Positions 36,499-45,848 are shown, counted from the stretch's first letter. The stretch: 64,000 bases of DNA from Desulforegulaceae bacterium (GCA_034006035.1 JAVETN010000008.1:1-64000), one strand, 5' to 3'. A program made the numbers and translations. The notes: generated from the letters alone by a model not told the origin.

Positions 36499-38715
36499 TT
36501 AATTTTTTGAGGATTCAGTAATGCTTGGGTAAATTCCCCCAAAGTTTTTAAGGTTTATAATAAAAGAAACCCTTTTTTCTTTTTCATCTTCTGAGTAAAA
36601 GATTCCCCCATCCCAACACTGTGAAATATAATGAAACCCAATTTTTTTATCATATTCATTTTTTTCTATATCATCTTCCATATAGATTCTTTCATAAGAA
36701 GCATAGAGATTTAAGGAAGGCGAAACAACAATTTCTCCAGAAATTACAGCTGACTTGTTCTCTTCGTGGGTATATCTATGTTCTAGCCTGAGCTTTGAAC
36801 CTTTATCAGATAAAATATTTAGGGCAAAATTTCTTTTGTTTATCATATATTGATAATGATCATACTCTCCTGTAAATTCAAAATTTAACTGGCTAAAAGG
36901 AGTAAACTTAAGATATGCACTAAGTGGCTGGAATCTTCCGTGTTTATACTCATCACCTGTATTATATATAATTCTATCATCAGCCATTTCATATTTTTGA
37001 GAAAGGCGAAACCTTAAAAACTCATGGTAATTATATTTGTTTTCATTAGAGTTATCAATTGATGGAAGAATATTTTTGGAAGTAAGTGTCTGAGTTAAAG
37101 CAAATTCAAATTCATTTTTTTCTTCTATTCTGTCAAAGTCTTCAAATTTAGGTAAGTCTCTTTGATCCTTTTCAGGAATAAAATGATAATTGAGTTCGGG
37201 AACTATTGTATGTCTTATTTTTTTGATTTTATCCCCATAAATATTATAGACTTTGTAAACTGAAGAAGAAGTTTTTAATTCAAGGCCATAGAGCTGCCTG
37301 AATGATTTTTCAAAGTCTTCATTTTTATCGGGATTTTCTGTGTACCATAAAGTTTCATTTATATAGGCTCCAGGCTCAATATATAAATAGTTGCCTAGAT
37401 TAAAAGGAAGATAAACTGAAGGAGTAAGGTTTATCCTATGACCTTTTTCACCGTTTATTCGGTGGAAATAATTGTAATCAGTAGCAAAAGATGTTTGTAA
37501 GGGCATGAAATCATAGGTTGTTCTTGGGCTGTACAATGAAAGTCTTGGAAGTTTTTGTACTGTAGAATTCTTTTTGTCTGTTTCCTTTACTATAAGGTCG
37601 TCCATCCATAAAAATTCAGCTTCAAAAATGTTTTTACCAAAATTTTTTGAAGAATATATTCTGTTTGTTCTTTTCATTTCATCATCTGGTTCAATATTTC
37701 TGCTGAAATTTTTAGTAAAGACTTTTTCTGTGAAATCATAACTCATATAACCACTGTCAAAATCTTTTAAATAATCGGGATCACTTGCCAGATCTATATC
37801 AATGCTTGTTTTAAATCCCGACTTGGATAAAAAATCAGATTTCATTCTAAACCAGTATCTGTCGTGATTTTCAATTTCAGGATCTTTAAACCTTTTTTCA
37901 TTATATAAATAAGGGTCATTATTTATCTGGTCGTAAAGAATTTGGCTGAAACTATGGGCTGAATGCTTGTATCTGAATTCAGCTCCTGTCCTGTTGGATC
38001 TTTTTTCCAAAAAATTATAATATAAGGTAAGATCTGCTTGATCTGAAAGCACAAGATAAAGAGGCTGGTTATAATCAAGTCCGTCTGTGCTTGAATAGTC
38101 AACCTGGGGAATCAAAAAACCTGATTGTCTTTGTGTTTTTACCGGGAAATATAAAAAAGGGAAATAAAACAAAGGCCTGTCCATTGTGTTCAGCCTCATA
38201 TTAAATGCATAGCCATATCCGTCTATTTCAGCCTTGATTTTTTTTGCTTTAAATTCCCAGTCTTTTTCAGGATTATCACACGAACTTATTGAGGCATCTT
38301 CAAAAACATAGGTTTTTTCAGATATTTTTTCTATTTTAGACCCTTTGATGTAAAAATTAAGGTCGCTTATAAATATCTTTCCATTTCTTATTATTCCTTT
38401 ATTTGTAGAGTAGTTGAAAAAAATCGAATCTCCGGTAAGTGTTTCATTTTTAGTTTTGAAAAGGGCATTGCCTGTAACACTTACTATAGTTGAATTTTGA
38501 TCTATAAAAACATGGTCACCTTTTATTTCTTTATCTTTTCCTTTAACAACAACATTTCCTGACGCTTTGACAATCTTAAGTTTTGTATCGTAATAAACAA
38601 AATCTGCATTGGTGTTTATTTTTTCACCTTTTTCAAATAAAGTTTGAGTAAAACCGTAGTTTTTAAAGAAAATGAAGATAAAGATGTAAAATGAAATTAT
38701 ACTTTTCTTTGCCAT
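36499..38715 (-). CDS. lptD: LPS assembly outer-membrane protein LptD
   Basis: 738 residues: a signal peptide (about 1-25), an LptA-like N-terminal domain (VKASGNVVVKGKDKEIKGD, GDSIFFNYSTNKG), the conserved SSCDNPEKDWEFKAK segment and the barrel with FYFPFLYFPVKTQRQSGFLIP. The C-terminal region has SQCWDGGIFY, typical of LptD. It inserts LPS into the outer leaflet together with LptE. It heads the minus-strand run that ends with kdnAB. Confidence 0.95.
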   Translation of the reverse strand: MAKKSIISFYIFIFIFFKNYGFTQTLFEKGEKINTNADFVYYDTKLKIVKASGNVVVKGKDKEIKGDHVFIDQNSTIVSVTGNALFKTKNETLTGDSIFFNYSTNKGIIRNGKIFISDLNFYIKGSKIEKISEKTYVFEDASISSCDNPEKDWEFKAKKIKAEIDGYGYAFNMRLNTMDRPLFYFPFLYFPVKTQRQSGFLIPQVDYSSTDGLDYNQPLYLVLSDQADLTLYYNFLEKRSNRTGAEFRYKHSAHSFSQILYDQINNDPYLYNEKRFKDPEIENHDRYWFRMKSDFLSKSGFKTSIDIDLASDPDYLKDFDSGYMSYDFTEKVFTKNFSRNIEPDDEMKRTNRIYSSKNFGKNIFEAEFLWMDDLIVKETDKKNSTVQKLPRLSLYSPRTTYDFMPLQTSFATDYNYFHRINGEKGHRINLTPSVYLPFNLGNYLYIEPGAYINETLWYTENPDKNEDFEKSFRQLYGLELKTSSSVYKVYNIYGDKIKKIRHTIVPELNYHFIPEKDQRDLPKFEDFDRIEEKNEFEFALTQTLTSKNILPSIDNSNENKYNYHEFLRFRLSQKYEMADDRIIYNTGDEYKHGRFQPLSAYLKFTPFSQLNFEFTGEYDHYQYMINKRNFALNILSDKGSKLRLEHRYTHEENKSAVISGEIVVSPSLNLYASYERIYMEDDIEKNEYDKKIGFHYISQCWDGGIFYSEDEKEKRVSFIINLKNFGGIYPSITESSKN

Positions 38716-38762
38716 ATCCTTGCTTTTTTTTAGTTTAAATAATAATTTAAAACGTCCTTATC

Positions 38763-38795
38763 AGCTTGGTAAAAGATTAATTACCAAGCTTTTTT
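38763..38795 (+). terminator. Terminator-like hairpin just upstream of tmk
   Basis: AGCTTGGTA (38763-38771) pairs perfectly with TACCAAGCT (38782-38790) and is followed by five more T. It lies in the divergent lptD-tmk spacer, only 35 bases before the tmk start, so it would either attenuate tmk or end plus-strand transcripts coming from within lptD. Confidence 0.65.
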
Positions 38796-38829
38796 GTAAA
38801 GAACAATTATTTCAATTAGGAGGTGCTAA

Positions 38830-39486
38830 ATTAACAGCGGTAAATTTATAACACTATGCGGGGGCGAAGGTACAGGAAAGTCTACCCAGGCAAAAAAATT
38901 ATTTGATTTTTTTCAAGAAAAAAACATTCCCTCTGTTCTTACAAAAGAGCCTGGAGGTACAAAAATTGGGATGATGATAAGAAAAATCCTTCTTTCGCCT
39001 GAAAATTCAGAAATTGGAAATAAGACCGAGCTTCTTTTGTATCTTTCAGACAGAGCAGAGCATTTTGAAAAGATTGTTTTACCTTCACTTGAAAAAGGTG
39101 AATTGGTTGTTTGTGACAGATTTATTGACAGCACTTTAGTTTATCAGGGAAAAGTAAGAAAAATGGGAACCAGGTTTATAAACTCAGCCCATGAATATAT
39201 TTTAGGAGATTTTCTTCCTGATTTGACCTTGATTCTTGACAGTAGACCTGAACTTTGTCTTGAAAGAATAAGTTTAGATAAAAATTCAGGAATCAGAAAT
39301 GAAGATGAATCAAGATTTGATAATGAAAAGCTTTCATTCCATAAAAAAATTAGAAAAGGTTTTTTAGAGCTTGCTGAAGAAGATAAATACAATAGATTTG
39401 TTCTTATAAATGCAGAAAAAACAGCTGATGAAGTTTTTGAACAAATCAAATCTGTAATTTATGAAAAAGGAATTGTTAAAATTTAA
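38830..39486 (+). CDS. tmk: Thymidylate kinase with an AUU start codon
   Basis: 218 residues: P-loop GGEGTGKST near the N-terminus, TKEPGGTKIG, the DR(Y/F)-motif in VCDRFIDSTLVYQG and the lid region. It phosphorylates dTMP to dTDP. The conserved opening GKFITLCGGEGTGKST can only be reached if translation begins at ATT 38830: an in-frame TAA stands directly before it, and no ATG, GTG or TTG occurs in frame before 38971, which would delete the P-loop. AGGAGGTG (38818-38825) is ideally placed six bases before ATT. A base substitution in the assembly is the alternative explanation. Confidence 0.88.
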   Translation: MNSGKFITLCGGEGTGKSTQAKKLFDFFQEKNIPSVLTKEPGGTKIGMMIRKILLSPENSEIGNKTELLLYLSDRAEHFEKIVLPSLEKGELVVCDRFIDSTLVYQGKVRKMGTRFINSAHEYILGDFLPDLTLILDSRPELCLERISLDKNSGIRNEDESRFDNEKLSFHKKIRKGFLELAEEDKYNRFVLINAEKTADEVFEQIKSVIYEKGIVKI

Positions 39487-39488
39487 TT

Positions 39489-40274
39489 ATGATCAGTCTT
39501 ATTTTTCCATACACTAGGTTAGAAAATCCTGTGATTGATAAAGCAGCAGATGATTTTTCTAATCTTTCATTGATATCTTTTGATAAAAATTCAATTGAAA
39601 TTGACGGGCTTTATTCAAAAATTTTTAAGTTGCCCCAAAGTTTATTTGAAAATATCAAAAGACTTGAAAAACATTATCTTTTAAACGGGATTTACGATAA
39701 AAACTTTGATTTTTATCAGTTTAAATTTAATGAAGAAAATGAATCCGAGCTTCCCGAGTTAATAGTAAAAGAACTTAAGTCCGGAATTTTAAATAAAAAT
39801 TTAAAAAAAATAGAAGACAAACTAGTTTTATCAGGACTTTTTTTAAAATTGTTTGAAAAATATGAATTAGACAAAAAACATATAAGCTCATCTTTTGCCA
39901 GTATTCAAAAAAAAGAACAGGAACTTTTTAATTCTCTTAGAAACAATAAAAATGAAAAATTTATAATACCTGAAAAAATCAATAATAAAATTTCACCAGA
40001 TTTGATTGAAAAACAAATTAAATCATGGCTTGATTTTTATTTTTATCTTGATTTTCCATCTTTTAATTTAATTACAGATAAAATTGAAAATATAAATATT
40101 CTTTTAGAAAATGGATTTAAACTTGAAAGCCAGGGTTTGGATTCAAAAGGCTTTAATACCTGGATTTTGTCATTTGATTTAGAATATTTGAACAATAAAA
40201 ACTTGGTTTTTCAATCAAAATCCCAGATATTTGATCATAAAAAAGGGAAATTGAAAATCAAGGTTGTCAGATAA
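39489..40274 (+). CDS. Protein of unknown function after tmk
   Basis: 261 residues, no signal peptide or membrane segment, rich in Lys, Asn, Phe and Glu. It begins MISLIFPYTRLENPVIDKA and has a mainly helical middle. I recognise no domain or motif. It starts two bases after the tmk stop, so it is co-transcribed with tmk; co-translation with a replication-precursor enzyme says little about its job. Confidence 0.7.
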   Translation: MISLIFPYTRLENPVIDKAADDFSNLSLISFDKNSIEIDGLYSKIFKLPQSLFENIKRLEKHYLLNGIYDKNFDFYQFKFNEENESELPELIVKELKSGILNKNLKKIEDKLVLSGLFLKLFEKYELDKKHISSSFASIQKKEQELFNSLRNNKNEKFIIPEKINNKISPDLIEKQIKSWLDFYFYLDFPSFNLITDKIENINILLENGFKLESQGLDSKGFNTWILSFDLEYLNNKNLVFQSKSQIFDHKKGKLKIKVVR

Positions 40275-40418
40275 GACAGCCTAACTTTTTTTATATTTTA
40301 AAACTTGGCAAAATGATTGACAAAAAAGAAAAAGAGAGTATAGCTTCAAATAAAAATTTAAATACTTTGAGGATTTAAATTCAAAATATAAAAACTTTGG
40401 CTTAAAATTTAATTTGTG

Positions 40419-40446
40419 TTGACATGGGGTTTTTAAAAATTATAAA
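40419..40446 (+). promoter_or_regulatory. Promoter of the ferredoxin gene
   Basis: TTGACA (40419-40424) and TATAAA (40441-40446) with a 16-base spacer: a near-consensus sigma-70 promoter, fitting an abundant electron carrier. Confidence 0.75.
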
Positions 40447-40519
40447 GAACCCTTGAAAAAGCACCCTTTAAATTATGGGTCAGAATATAAAACAATTTTT
40501 AAGAAGGAGGAAGAAGGTT

Positions 40520-40708
40520 ATGAGTTTTAATCCAGTAGTTGATCAGGAAAAGTGCACAGGTTGCGAAGAATGTGTAGATATCTGCCCAGTAGATGTTTAT
40601 GAGATTGTTGACGGTAAATCAGTTCCTGTTAACGCAGAAGAGTGCGTTGGATGCGACAGCTGTGTTGAGGTTTGCCCTGAAGGTGCAATTACAATAGAAG
40701 AATTATAA
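40520..40708 (+). CDS. 2x[4Fe-4S] ferredoxin
   Basis: 62 residues with two four-cysteine clusters, CTGCEECVDICP and CVGCDSCVEVCP, the pattern of low-potential clostridial-type ferredoxins. It carries electrons between cytoplasmic redox enzymes. The start at 40520 is set by AAGGAGG about eight to nine bases upstream; an in-frame ATG at 40475 lies before that site and is unlikely. Confidence 0.95.
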   Translation: MSFNPVVDQEKCTGCEECVDICPVDVYEIVDGKSVPVNAEECVGCDSCVEVCPEGAITIEEL

Positions 40709-40713
40709 AAATA

Positions 40714-40760
40714 TTCCCGGAGTTTATTTGATTTTTAAATGATTTTTAAATTCCGGGGAA
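40714..40760 (+). terminator. Possible terminator after the ferredoxin gene
   Basis: TTCCCGGA (40714-40721) pairs with TCCGGGGAA (40752-40760), one G bulged, across a 30-base AT-rich loop. The T run is poor, so it may only be a 3'-end stem. Confidence 0.45.
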
Positions 40761-40808
40761 ATTATAATCTAATCAGATAAATTTTATTATTTTCAGTGTT
40801 ACAAATTT

Positions 40809-41141
40809 ATGAAAAGTTATGTTGTAGATTCTTTAAACCACAAAGATATTTCATCAATTAAAAAGGTTTTAATAAAAAGATTTGGAAATCCTTTCCTGGA
40901 TGAAGTTTTCCAGGTAACCTTAGACTCTTCAGTTTTATCTTCCGAACAAAACAAACATAGCAACTGCAGTCCTCATTTTTTTTCTTTGAGTCTTGAAAAA
41001 GACAAACTTGTAGCTGAAACTCTTGTCCGCTCCAAAAAAACAATGAGATGTTCTTGTATGGGTTATGCTGACAGCCCTCAGATTTTATGGCTTATTGGAC
41101 TTATTAATGATATCCTTTCCGAAGCTGGAGTCAGAATTTAG
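40809..41141 (+). CDS. Small protein of unknown function with Cys cluster
   Basis: 110 residues, soluble. Conserved-looking features are HSNCSPHFFSLSLEKD, TMRCSCMGYADSPQI and the C-terminal helix LWLIGLINDILSEAG. The cysteines (CSC) could bind metal. I do not recognise a family. It lies alone between the ferredoxin and RNase J genes. Confidence 0.65.
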   Translation: MKSYVVDSLNHKDISSIKKVLIKRFGNPFLDEVFQVTLDSSVLSSEQNKHSNCSPHFFSLSLEKDKLVAETLVRSKKTMRCSCMGYADSPQILWLIGLINDILSEAGVRI

Positions 41142-41143
41142 CC

Positions 41144-41161
41144 AAACTGAATCAGTTTTTA
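41144..41161 (+). terminator. Short AT-rich hairpin
   Basis: AAACTG (41144-41149) and CAGTTT (41153-41158) with a 3-base loop, then TT. It follows the small protein gene by two bases; a weak terminator. Confidence 0.4.
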
Positions 41162-41278
41162 TAAACTTTCGTGTTTAATATATTCTCCCAAGCTTATTTT
41201 TATCTTTCAGTTAAATAAAATTTAGAACCTGACTTTTAAGGTTTTATTTTGATTTTTTTGAATAGATAAAACTATATC

Positions 41279-41295
41279 ATTAGCGTAATGCTAAT
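41279..41295. promoter_or_regulatory. Inverted repeat before the RNase J gene
   Basis: ATTAGC-GTAAT-GCTAAT, a perfect 6-base inverted repeat 31 bases before the start codon. It could be an operator or an mRNA stem near the ribosome-binding site. Confidence 0.35.
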
Positions 41296-41325
41296 TTATT
41301 ATCAAAAACTTTGAAAGGATTTAAA

Positions 41326-42975
41326 ATGCTTAAAATAGTTCCTCTAGGGGGGCTTGGAGAAATCGGACTTAATATGATGACTGTCGAGTACGGCGGCAGG
41401 ATATTAATTATTGATTGCGGCTTGATGTTTCCAGAAGATTATATGCTTGGGGTAGATATAGTAATTCCCGACTTTACCTATATTCGAGAAAATATAAACA
41501 AAATTTCAGCCCTTATCCTTACCCATGCACACGAAGATCATATAGGAGGAATTCCCTATCTTTTAAGAGAGGTAGATTGTCCTATTTATGGAACTCCTTT
41601 TACTATTGGTATTGTCAAAAACAAGCTTGATGACTTTAATCTTCCGATTGATTATGATTTGAGAAAAATCGATATTCATTCAACCCTTGAAATTGATGAT
41701 TTCAAAATTGAGTTTGCCAGAGTATCCCACTCCACCATTGACGGGGTGGGAATGATGATTGAAACTCCTTTGGGCAGAATAGTTCATACAGGAGATTTTA
41801 AAATCAATCCTTCTGTTATCAATGACATGTCAACTGATATCAATAAGTTTGCCTCTTTTGGAGAAAAAGGGGTTTTATGTCTTTTGTCTGATTCAACAAA
41901 TGTTGAAAAAGAAGGGCATACCATTTCTGAGGCTGAGGTGGGAGAAAGCCTTGAAACTCTTATTTCAGGAAGTCAGGGCAGACTGATTGTGGCTCTTTTT
42001 GCTTCAAATGTTGCAAGAATCCAGCAAATAGTGAATATTGGCAGGAGATATGGAAAAAAAATTGCTTTCAATGGAAGAAGCATTGAAACAACTGTAAAAG
42101 TAGCTAAAGAAAATGGATATTTAAGAATCCCTGTTGATATGGAAGTTGATATTCATGAGATTGGCTATATTAGCAATTCTTCAACAATGATAGTTACAAC
42201 AGGAAGCCAGGGAGAACCCATGTCTGCCCTTGCAAGAATGTCTGAGGGAAGTCATAAGCAGCTCAAAGTACAAAAGGGCGACACAGTGATTTTGTCGTCA
42301 AAGTTTATACCTGGAAATGAAAAGGCTATTAATTATATAATTAATAACCTCTATAGACAAGGGGCTCATGTTGTATATGAAAAAATAGCCAAGGTTCATG
42401 TATCAGGTCATGCTTATAGAGAAGAACTGAAGATGATGCTCAATCTTGTAAAACCCCAGTATTTTATTCCAATTCATGGAGAATACAGGCATCTTTTTCA
42501 TCACTCAGCTCTTGCTGCAGGAGTTGGAGTTTTAGAATCAAATATTTTTCTTGTTGAAAACGGTCAGGAAATAATTTTTGATGAATTAGGTGGAAGGCTT
42601 GGCCAAAATGTTTCAACAGGAAGAGTTCTTATTGACGGCAAGGGAATTGGTGATGTAGGAAGAAGCTTGTTAAGGGAAAGAAGGGTGTTATCAGAGGACG
42701 GAATAGCTGTTGTGACTATGGTTATTGACGAGGAAACCGATGCTATTCTTTATGGGCCTGAACTTGAGTCAAGAGGGTTTGTTTTTTGCAATGAAACAGG
42801 ACATCTTCTTCAGGATGCCCAATGTGTTATTCTTGAAGTTGTAGAAGATATAGAAGCTGGCACTCCAAACAGAACAGAACTTATTAAAGCCAGACTTCAA
42901 AAATCTTTAAGGCAGTATTTCTATTTTGCTATCAGAAGAAAGCCGGTTATTATTATAAAAATAATGGAGGTTTAG
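41326..42975 (+). CDS. rnj: Ribonuclease J
   Basis: About 549 residues. A metallo-beta-lactamase domain carries HAHEDH (67-72), the beta-CASP domain includes LLSDSTNVEKEGHTISE and the C-terminal part HVSGHAYREELKMMLNLVKPQYFIPIHGEYRHL is diagnostic for RNase J. It has both endo- and 5'-3' exonuclease activity on RNA. With RicT elsewhere in the window it points to Bacillus-like mRNA turnover elements. ATG 41326 follows GAAAGGA; a TTG 15 bases upstream is less likely. Confidence 0.95.
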   Translation: MLKIVPLGGLGEIGLNMMTVEYGGRILIIDCGLMFPEDYMLGVDIVIPDFTYIRENINKISALILTHAHEDHIGGIPYLLREVDCPIYGTPFTIGIVKNKLDDFNLPIDYDLRKIDIHSTLEIDDFKIEFARVSHSTIDGVGMMIETPLGRIVHTGDFKINPSVINDMSTDINKFASFGEKGVLCLLSDSTNVEKEGHTISEAEVGESLETLISGSQGRLIVALFASNVARIQQIVNIGRRYGKKIAFNGRSIETTVKVAKENGYLRIPVDMEVDIHEIGYISNSSTMIVTTGSQGEPMSALARMSEGSHKQLKVQKGDTVILSSKFIPGNEKAINYIINNLYRQGAHVVYEKIAKVHVSGHAYREELKMMLNLVKPQYFIPIHGEYRHLFHHSALAAGVGVLESNIFLVENGQEIIFDELGGRLGQNVSTGRVLIDGKGIGDVGRSLLRERRVLSEDGIAVVTMVIDEETDAILYGPELESRGFVFCNETGHLLQDAQCVILEVVEDIEAGTPNRTELIKARLQKSLRQYFYFAIRRKPVIIIKIMEV

Positions 42976-42985
42976 TAAAATTCGT

Positions 42986-45151
42986 ATGAAAAGGGAAATC
43001 GCAGGTCTTTTTTTGTTTTTTTTATCTGTGTTTATCCTTCTTGGATTTTTAAGCTATTCCCCTTATGATCCTTCCTTTAATAACTCCGTATTTTCAATTA
43101 AAATCAAAAATTATGTGGGAATTGCAGGGGCTTTTTTCTGTGGTTCTCTTTTTGATTTTTTTGGACTTGGGGCCTTGTTTATTCCTGTTTTTTTATTTAT
43201 TAAATCTTTTTCCATGTTTAACAAGGATTTTAAGTTTTTATCCACTCCTATAAGTTTGTTTGGGAGTTTTATTCTTGTTGTTTCCTCGGGCTCTTTATTT
43301 ATTGGATTTAATTCTTTTTTAAAAATACCGGACTATCCAATTTTTTGCGGATTTTTAAAGGCTTTTCTTGAGAAATATTTAAATTCTGCTGGCTCTTTAA
43401 TTTTTCTTATTTTTCTTTTTCTTACAGGAATTTTAATTACAACAGGACTTAGTGCAAAAATTTTTTTATATATCCCAGTTTTTTTTGCTAAAGTTCTTTT
43501 TTACATAAAAAAATGGGGCTTTTCTTTTACCTTGTTTTTAAAAGAAAAATTAAAGTTTAAAAAGAAACCAAAAATTAATCATCCAATAGTTTCTCCAAAA
43601 ACAAATTCTCCAAAAAAAGAAGTACAAAAGAAATCTTTGCCAAAAACTATAAATAAAAAAGAAAAATCAGATAAAAACAAAAGTTTTACCCTGGAAAAAG
43701 GAGTTCTTCTTCCTTATTCTTTTCTTGAAAAAGTTGAAAATATCGACAATCTGGAGTCTGCTTCTGAAGTTGAGAAAAAATCTGAAATTTTGGTAAAAAA
43801 GCTTCTTGATTTTGGAATTAACGGTGCAGTGGTAAATGTTTTAAGAGGTCCTGTTGTAACAACCTTTGAGTTCAAGCCTGCTCCTGGTGTTAAAATAAGC
43901 AAAATTTCAAATTTGGCCGATGATCTTGCTCTTGTTTTAAAAGCAATGAGTATAAGAATTGTAGCTCCTGTTCCTGGTAAGTCGGTAATAGGAATTGAGG
44001 TTCCAAATAAAAATAGATCCTCTGTTTCTTCACGTGAAATTTTGCAGACTAAAGAGTTTATTGAAAGTAGTTCTCCTTTGAGTATAGGTCTTGGAAAAGA
44101 TATTGAAGGAACTCCTGTGGTGGTAACTCTTGAAAAAATGCCACATCTTCTTATTGCAGGGGCAACAGGAGCTGGAAAAAGTGTTTGTTTAAATATGATG
44201 ATCACCAGTTTTTTGTACAAATCGTCTCCAGAGCATGTTAAAATGCTGATGATAGACCCTAAAAGAATAGAGCTTTCAGTTTATGAAGGAATCCCCCATC
44301 TTCTTGCTCCAGTTGTTACAGATATGAAAAAGGCAAAAAATGTTCTTTTTTGGGCAGTAAGGGAAATGGAAAGAAGATATGAGCTTCTTGCCCTGGAAAA
44401 AGCCCGTAATATTGGACAATATAATTTAAAAATTCAAAAGAAAATAGAAGATGAAAAAAATAAAATAAAAAATGAAAAATCAGACAAAGTTTACGAAAAA
44501 CTTCCTTTTATAGTAATTATAATTGATGAACTTGCAGATCTTATGATGGTTTCTTCAAAGGAGATTGAGTTTGCTCTTATACGACTTGCACAAATGGCAA
44601 GGGCATCTGGAATTCATATGATAATTGCAACTCAAAGACCTTCAGTTGATGTTCTTACCGGAATAATTAAAGCAAATTTTCCCACAAGAATTGCTTTTAA
44701 AGTTTCTTCAAAGGTAGACTCAAGAACAATTCTTGATGCTAATGGTGCTGAAAAACTTTTAGGTCAAGGGGATATGCTTTTTTTACCGCCTGGAGTTTCA
44801 GGTATAAGAAGAATTCACGGTTCTTTTATCTCTGACAATGAGCTTGAAAAAGTTATAGAGTTTATTTGTGACTCAGGAGAACCTGAGTATAATGAAGAAA
44901 TTATAAACAGTGATTTGGAAACTTCTGAAAATGTATTTGGAGGTGGCTTGAATGAGGCTTCCAATGATGATGATAAAAAATACATGGAGGCTGTTAAGCT
45001 TGTCCGGGAAAAGAAAAAAGTTTCTATTTCAATGGTTCAAAGACATTTAAGAATAGGCTTTAACCGGGCAGCAAGAATGATAGAGCAAATGGAAAAAGAT
45101 GGGATAGTTTCCAAAGGAGACGGTTCCAAACCCCGTGAAGTTATCAATTAA
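42986..45151 (+). CDS. ftsK: DNA translocase FtsK/SpoIIIE
   Basis: 721 residues: an N-terminal membrane domain with about four helices (residues 5-180), a Lys-rich linker, the motor domain with Walker A GATGAGKSV (about 391-399), IDELADLMM and QMARASGIHMIIATQRPSVD, and a C-terminal winged-helix gamma domain (KYMEAVKLVREKKKVSISM onward). It pumps chromosomes apart at the division septum by reading KOPS-type sequences. The gene starts ten bases after RNase J. Confidence 0.95.
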   Translation: MKREIAGLFLFFLSVFILLGFLSYSPYDPSFNNSVFSIKIKNYVGIAGAFFCGSLFDFFGLGALFIPVFLFIKSFSMFNKDFKFLSTPISLFGSFILVVSSGSLFIGFNSFLKIPDYPIFCGFLKAFLEKYLNSAGSLIFLIFLFLTGILITTGLSAKIFLYIPVFFAKVLFYIKKWGFSFTLFLKEKLKFKKKPKINHPIVSPKTNSPKKEVQKKSLPKTINKKEKSDKNKSFTLEKGVLLPYSFLEKVENIDNLESASEVEKKSEILVKKLLDFGINGAVVNVLRGPVVTTFEFKPAPGVKISKISNLADDLALVLKAMSIRIVAPVPGKSVIGIEVPNKNRSSVSSREILQTKEFIESSSPLSIGLGKDIEGTPVVVTLEKMPHLLIAGATGAGKSVCLNMMITSFLYKSSPEHVKMLMIDPKRIELSVYEGIPHLLAPVVTDMKKAKNVLFWAVREMERRYELLALEKARNIGQYNLKIQKKIEDEKNKIKNEKSDKVYEKLPFIVIIIDELADLMMVSSKEIEFALIRLAQMARASGIHMIIATQRPSVDVLTGIIKANFPTRIAFKVSSKVDSRTILDANGAEKLLGQGDMLFLPPGVSGIRRIHGSFISDNELEKVIEFICDSGEPEYNEEIINSDLETSENVFGGGLNEASNDDDKKYMEAVKLVREKKKVSISMVQRHLRIGFNRAARMIEQMEKDGIVSKGDGSKPREVIN

Positions 45152-45179
45152 TATTAAATAATTAAGGAAAATTACGCTG

Positions 45180-45848
45180 ATGTATAATCTGGAAGTTATA
45201 GAAAAAACCAAAGGTTTTCTGGATTTGGAGGAAGGTGAGCTTTTATATGAATATGCTCAAAAAGCTTCGGCTGAACTTGGTCTTCCAGGACTTGAAATAG
45301 GAAGTTATTGCGGAAAATCGTCTTTGTATCTTGGAGCTGGATGCAAGAATGAAAACAATCTTATGTTTTCCATTGATCATCACAGAGGTTCAGAAGAACA
45401 GCAAAAGGGCGAAGAATATTTTGACGAAGACCTTTTTGATAATAAAACCCAAAAAATTGACACCTTGCCTTTTTTTAGAAGAGCTTTGAATGATTCAGAG
45501 CTTGAAGGCACAGTAGTTCCAATTGTGGGTGATTCCCATTTGATTGGAAAATTTTGGACAACTCCTCTTTCTTTTTTGTTTATAGACGGAGGACATTCCC
45601 TTGAAACAGAGTTTGGAGATTATCTTATCTGGTCATCCAAAATTGCCTGGGGAGGTTATCTTTTTGTTCATGATATTTTTGACTCTATCCATGAAGGAGG
45701 GCAGGCTCCAAGGTTTGTTTTTGAAAAAGCTATTGATTCAGGCCAGTTTGAGTTTGTTGAAAGAGTTAAAACCCTTGGAATATTAAGAAGAACCAATGGA
45801 TTAATAAGTGAAAAAATAAATAAAGATTATTTAGAAATCATATCTTAA
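45180..45848 (+). CDS. Class I SAM-dependent methyltransferase
   Basis: 222 residues. The SAM loop is LEIGSYCGKSSLYLGAG (about 38-54), followed by SIDHHRGSEEQQ and a later acidic motif LFIDGGHSLETEFGDYL and FVHDIFDS. The layout fits the Methyltransf_24 group. The substrate is unknown. It lies 28 bases after ftsK. Its last 18 bases overlap the 3' end of the convergent outer-membrane protein gene. Confidence 0.8.
   Translation: MYNLEVIEKTKGFLDLEEGELLYEYAQKASAELGLPGLEIGSYCGKSSLYLGAGCKNENNLMFSIDHHRGSEEQQKGEEYFDEDLFDNKTQKIDTLPFFRRALNDSELEGTVVPIVGDSHLIGKFWTTPLSFLFIDGGHSLETEFGDYLIWSSKIAWGGYLFVHDIFDSIHEGGQAPRFVFEKAIDSGQFEFVERVKTLGILRRTNGLISEKINKDYLEIIS

Noticed and set aside
40475-40519. Longer ferredoxin starting at ATG 40475
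   Set aside because: The extension (MGQNIKQFLRRRKK) comes from the leader and spans the strong AAGGAGG site, which serves the ATG at 40520.
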